A stretch of DNA of 15,184 nt from positions 1 through 15,184 of the forward strand of contig JAFAFF010000113.1 of NCBI GenBank assembly GCA_023423605.1, read 5' to 3'. Below the pieces are notes generated by a model. That model saw only the letters and a program-made list of their open reading frames with translations, was not told the DNA's origin and made no database searches. How positions within the stretch are numbered: position 1 is the stretch's first letter; each line of letters begins with the position of its first letter. A program made the position numbers and the translations under genes. Below, piece by piece: positions 15,023 through 15,184 of this stretch. Source of the stretch: Pseudomonadota bacterium. Lineage in GTDB: Bacteria; Pseudomonadota; Gammaproteobacteria; Xanthomonadales; Xanthomonadaceae.

Positions 15023-15184
15023 ATGATCGATTCGACAGTCGTAGAACTGTCGCGGCTGCAGTTCGCGCTGACCGCGATGTACCACTTCCTCTTTGTCCCC
15101 CTCACGCTCGGCCTGTCCTTCATGGTGGCCATCATGGAGAGCGTCTACGTCATGACCCGCAAGCAGGTCTGGCGGCAGATGACG
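15023..15184 (+). CDS. cydA: Cytochrome bd ubiquinol oxidase subunit I, N-terminal part (cut by window end)
   Basis: CydA is the haem-carrying subunit of the cytochrome bd quinol oxidase, an inner-membrane enzyme with high oxygen affinity that reduces O2 to water without pumping protons. Only the first 54 residues are present and the frame is open to the window edge. They read as a typical CydA N-terminus: [20 protein letters not shown], then [19 protein letters not shown], with a conserved haem-ligand His (H21, equivalent to E. coli H19) at the start of the first membrane helix. The ATG at 15023 is preceded by GAGG at 15009-15012 (10-nt spacing). The gene is divergent from cydDC and downstream of a perfect FNR/ANR box. 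The subunit II gene is expected to the right but is not visible. Confidence 0.95.
   Translation, partial: MIDSTVVELSRLQFALTAMYHFLFVPLTLGLSFMVAIMESVYVMTRKQVWRQMT

Overview
The window is high-GC chromosomal DNA from a gammaproteobacterium of the Xanthomonadaceae, most likely Stenotrophomonas (S. maltophilia group). Three things point there: the gene order asd-fimV-truA-trpF, proteins that look Xanthomonas/Stenotrophomonas-like throughout, and a cluster of palindromes with GTAG heads that match the SMAG repeats described from S. maltophilia. Most of the window is conserved housekeeping DNA with tightly packed, often overlapping genes. I see no phage, insertion sequence, CRISPR array, toxin-antitoxin pair, tRNA or rRNA.

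Left part (1-893): the 3' two thirds of a LysR-type regulator on the + strand, then about 300 bp without a gene. That gap is filled by at least seven short palindromes of two families, placed between the convergent lysR and trpF genes.

Minus-strand block (894-8565): read in the direction of transcription this is prmB, aroC, a D-2-hydroxyacid dehydrogenase, asd, fimV, truA, trpF. prmB/aroC overlap by 4 bp, aroC/dehydrogenase by 8 bp and truA/trpF by 4 bp, so translational coupling is likely. Hairpins lie in the dehydrogenase-asd and asd-fimV gaps and may divide the block into several transcripts. The metabolic theme is amino acid synthesis (chorismate, the aspartate family, tryptophan), with a ribosome-associated methylase, a tRNA pseudouridine synthase and the polar hub protein FimV.

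Plus-strand block (8693-11323): a SCO1/SenC copper chaperone, psd (overlapping it by 4 bp) and a MetX-family O-acyltransferase, possibly translated from a leaderless mRNA. It is divergent from prmB.

Right part (11363-15184): cydD and cydC (4-bp overlap, minus strand), encoding the heterodimeric CydDC thiol exporter needed to assemble cytochrome bd. They are divergent from the start of cydA (+ strand, cut by the window end). The 259-bp gap between them holds a perfect FNR/ANR box placed for class II activation of cydA. The bd oxidase and its assembly transporter thus form one oxygen-responsive respiratory module.

I did not find a convincing undescribed system. The items most worth a second look are the repeat cluster, including a repeat that supplies the stop codon of lysR, the substrate of the MetX-family enzyme, and the hairpins around asd.
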